DNA from: an uncultured Prevotellaceae bacterium
Lineage (GTDB): Bacteria; Bacteroidota; Bacteroidia; Bacteroidales; Bacteroidaceae
DNA length: 34,904 nucleotides
Direction: 5' to 3'
Assembly (NCBI GenBank): GCA_947166345.1
Contig: CAMVDU010000025.1
Coordinates: forward strand, 1-34,904
Shown here: positions 33,648 through 34,904 of the stretch, piece after piece
Position numbering within the stretch: position 1 is the first letter of the stretch
How the letters are laid out: every line of letters begins with the position of its first letter
Position numbers and translations under genes: made by a program
Notes under the pieces: model-generated
Database searches by the model: none
The model's input: only the letters and a program-made list of their open reading frames with translations
Told to the model about the DNA's origin: nothing

Positions 33648-34084
33648 CGTTTCCTCAGTTTTAGGGTTTCCTGTCCTGCCTTCACCAAATAGACATCCTG
33701 CGGCCATGCTGTCATGTCCACCTGTCCGTTCTTCAGACGCACGGGCATCTCTATACCTGCCGAGTTCCACACATGGACGTCTTCCCCGCTGCCAAGTGTT
33801 AGGATACCGTCCTTATAAGAAATGGACTTTTCGAGCCTAACATCTTCCACACTCTGCGCTATCTCGTCGGGGTCGCCAACCATCCACTTCCTCACGTTTT
33901 CTATCTGATAGTCGCCGTCGCCCACGCGCATCACCGTACCGTCAAAGGTTATCTTCGGCTGCTCGCTGACGGGCAGGTTAATCTGCATGCCCGACTTCAG
34001 CAACACTACCAGGCATTGCTCACCCTCGGCAAACATATTCGTTGCCATGAGCAAACAGATTATCTGAACTAAGTATTTTTTCAT
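33644..34084 (-). CDS. Small exported protein with T9SS-like C-terminal tail
   Basis: A 146-aa protein with a signal peptide (MKKYLVQIICLLMATNMFA). A short region with VLLKSGMQINLPVSEQPKITF is followed by a C-terminal segment (about 95-146) of the pattern seen in type A sorting domains of the type IX secretion system: VHVWNSAGIEM, then DMTAWPQDVYLVKAGQETLKLRKR. This is unusual because the protein consists of little else. It overlaps the 699-aa gene by 4 nt, so the two are coupled and may act together, for example with the small protein bringing the large one to the surface. Confidence 0.7.
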   Translation of the reverse strand: MKKYLVQIICLLMATNMFAEGEQCLVVLLKSGMQINLPVSEQPKITFDGTVMRVGDGDYQIENVRKWMVGDPDEIAQSVEDVRLEKSISYKDGILTLGSGEDVHVWNSAGIEMPVRLKNGQVDMTAWPQDVYLVKAGQETLKLRKR

Positions 34085-34093
34085 AAAGCAAAA

Positions 34094-34729
34094 TCAATCA
34101 TCAAACTGATACAGTTTTCCATTATAATACACTAATGCTTGTATTGCTCCTTTTCCATCTCTAAACAAATATATTCTATTGCCGTCAATACCATATGTGA
34201 AAGATCTTATATCTCCTTTGTATATATCGTTATCTTCTTTATATTGCCATTGGATAGTTCCCGTATTATCATTATTAAAAGTTATGACATTTCTGCTCCA
34301 TTCTTCTTCTTCAGTATCGTAGTAAACATAGTGTGTCCCCACAATCAATTTCTTATCAATCGGTGCCATTCTCTTTGCAACTTCAGACACAGGCACACTG
34401 AGCATTTGGCTTTTGCCTATCATGACACCATTTGCTGATACTTCGATAAAAAATGGCATTTTGGTAAGGTCAACATCCTTGAACGTATCGGCATTGCCGA
34501 CGGAAAGGGAGAGAATTCCGAAGTCATTGGTAGTTGCCGACTTCGTCTCGCTGTAGAACACTTCACCTGCATTGTTGCTCAATGAAACTGATACGGTCAC
34601 CGTCTCGTTAATACGTGGCTCACCTGTGGCTGTGTTTAGCAGTGCAATTTGATAACCAATCTGAGCCTTTGCTCCTATTGCGCTCATTCCTACTATGAGT
34701 ATGAGCAAAATAATTTTTAATTTTTTCAT
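34094..34729 (-). CDS. Exported protein with Bacteroidota adhesin-type N-terminal domain
   Basis: A 211-aa protein with a signal peptide (MKKLKIILLILIVGMSAIGAKAQ). Residues about 24-125 carry a domain that opens many Bacteroidota surface proteins, with IGYQIALLNTATGEP, the SATTNDFGILSLSVGNA motif and a strand ending SQMLSVPVSEVAKRMAP. The usual continuation (collagen-like or fibrobacter-type repeats) is missing; a short lipocalin-like or META-like C-terminal part (about 130-211, HYVYYDTEEEEWSRNVITF) takes its place. It is the first gene of the run, and an insertion sequence begins about 20 nt upstream. Confidence 0.75.
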   Translation of the reverse strand: MKKLKIILLILIVGMSAIGAKAQIGYQIALLNTATGEPRINETVTVSVSLSNNAGEVFYSETKSATTNDFGILSLSVGNADTFKDVDLTKMPFFIEVSANGVMIGKSQMLSVPVSEVAKRMAPIDKKLIVGTHYVYYDTEEEEWSRNVITFNNDNTGTIQWQYKEDNDIYKGDIRSFTYGIDGNRIYLFRDGKGAIQALVYYNGKLYQFDD

Positions 34730-34846
34730 AAATCTAATAATTTTTTCGGGTCACTACTGTCCCGTTAAAGTGGACTAATTGTTCTTTGAAATCGCTGAAA
34801 TAAAGTCTTTTACGAGTAGTTTTAAGGGTGCACTGATTTGAATTTG

Positions 34847-34854
34847 TACTTTTG
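34847..34854 (+). promoter_or_regulatory. -7 element for the transposase
   Basis: TACTTTTG lies 23 nt before the transposase ATG and matches TAnnTTTG. A -33 TTTG is not present at the standard distance. Confidence 0.45.
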
Positions 34855-34877
34855 CAGTCAAATTGAAAGGCTGCAAG

Positions 34878-34904
34878 ATGAACAAAGACAAATACGTATT
34901 CGCC
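34878..34904 (+). CDS. IS4-family transposase, 3' partial (first 9 codons)
   Basis: The nine visible codons read MNKDKYVFA. This matches the opening of Bacteroidota IS4-family transposases with an N-terminal DUF4372 domain, which typically begin MNKxKxVFAQL. The gene runs off the right edge. The call rests on a short stretch plus the promoter and a plausible IS end upstream, so it is likely but not secure. Confidence 0.6.

Larger units (their letters stand above)
34751..34904 (+). mobile_element. IS4-like insertion sequence, left end only
   Basis: The element is inferred from the transposase start at 34878 and a leader with an internal promoter. The left end is probably in the TCACTACTGTCCCG stretch (34751-34764), a type of end I associate with this IS group. 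The right end is outside the window, so inverted repeats and target duplication cannot be checked. Confidence 0.5.

Overview
The window looks like a chromosomal segment of a Bacteroidota bacterium, most likely Prevotella or a close Bacteroidales relative. The evidence is the gene content (DUF4290 next to murA, a smalltalk miniprotein, a BACON lipoprotein, a DUF6175 protein, PorT-like barrels, a sigma/anti-sigma/SusC-like receptor cassette) and promoters of the Bacteroidota type (TTTG, about 20 nt, TAnnTTTG). No rRNA, tRNA or CRISPR array was seen.

Layout. 1-3655 (+): an ECF sigma factor cut by the left edge, a compact anti-sigma factor and an outer-membrane receptor with an STN signalling domain, all tightly spaced. 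3656-5082: a 1.4 kb spacer full of repeats. It holds a 31-codon smalltalk gene with its own promoter, a 24-nt tandem repeat in that gene's leader, two 83-bp palindromic MITE-like elements in opposite orientation, and inverted arrays of the 8-mer TGTCAAAA. 5083-13659 (-): a housekeeping run tsaB, DUF4290, murA, rimM, dxr, rseP, nadK, then an ABC exporter. 13772-14780: folA (+) facing an Lrp/AsnC regulator (-). 14883-17627 (-): an ExbB, small membrane protein, ExbD, ExbD energy-transducing cluster and mscL. 17891-20486 (+): gapA with a strong terminator, greA and a DMT permease. 20576-21508 (-): trxB. 21803-23224 (+): a sodium:solute symporter.

23362-34729 (-) is the accessory part: thirteen consecutive same-strand genes, nearly all with export signals, with gaps of 3-43 nt or 4-nt start/stop overlaps. 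They encode a BACON lipoprotein, two small beta-barrels, a transglutaminase-like protein, a DUF6175 protein, an LPP20-like lipoprotein and its exported paralogue, a second paralogue pair, a TPR-like secreted protein, a large exported protein, a small protein with a T9SS-like tail, and a protein with a Bacteroidota adhesin-type N-terminal domain. This is a good candidate for an undescribed envelope or surface-assembly system. Its head lies against the start of an IS4-like insertion sequence (about 34751 to the right edge), which probably separates the operon from its native promoter.

Many intergenic spacers carry a short tandem repeat of their own (24, 9, 10 or 16 nt units, among others), and two unrelated leaders (smalltalk and trxB) share the same repeat-bearing sequence just downstream of the promoter. 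All functional calls come from reading the sequence; no database search was run.
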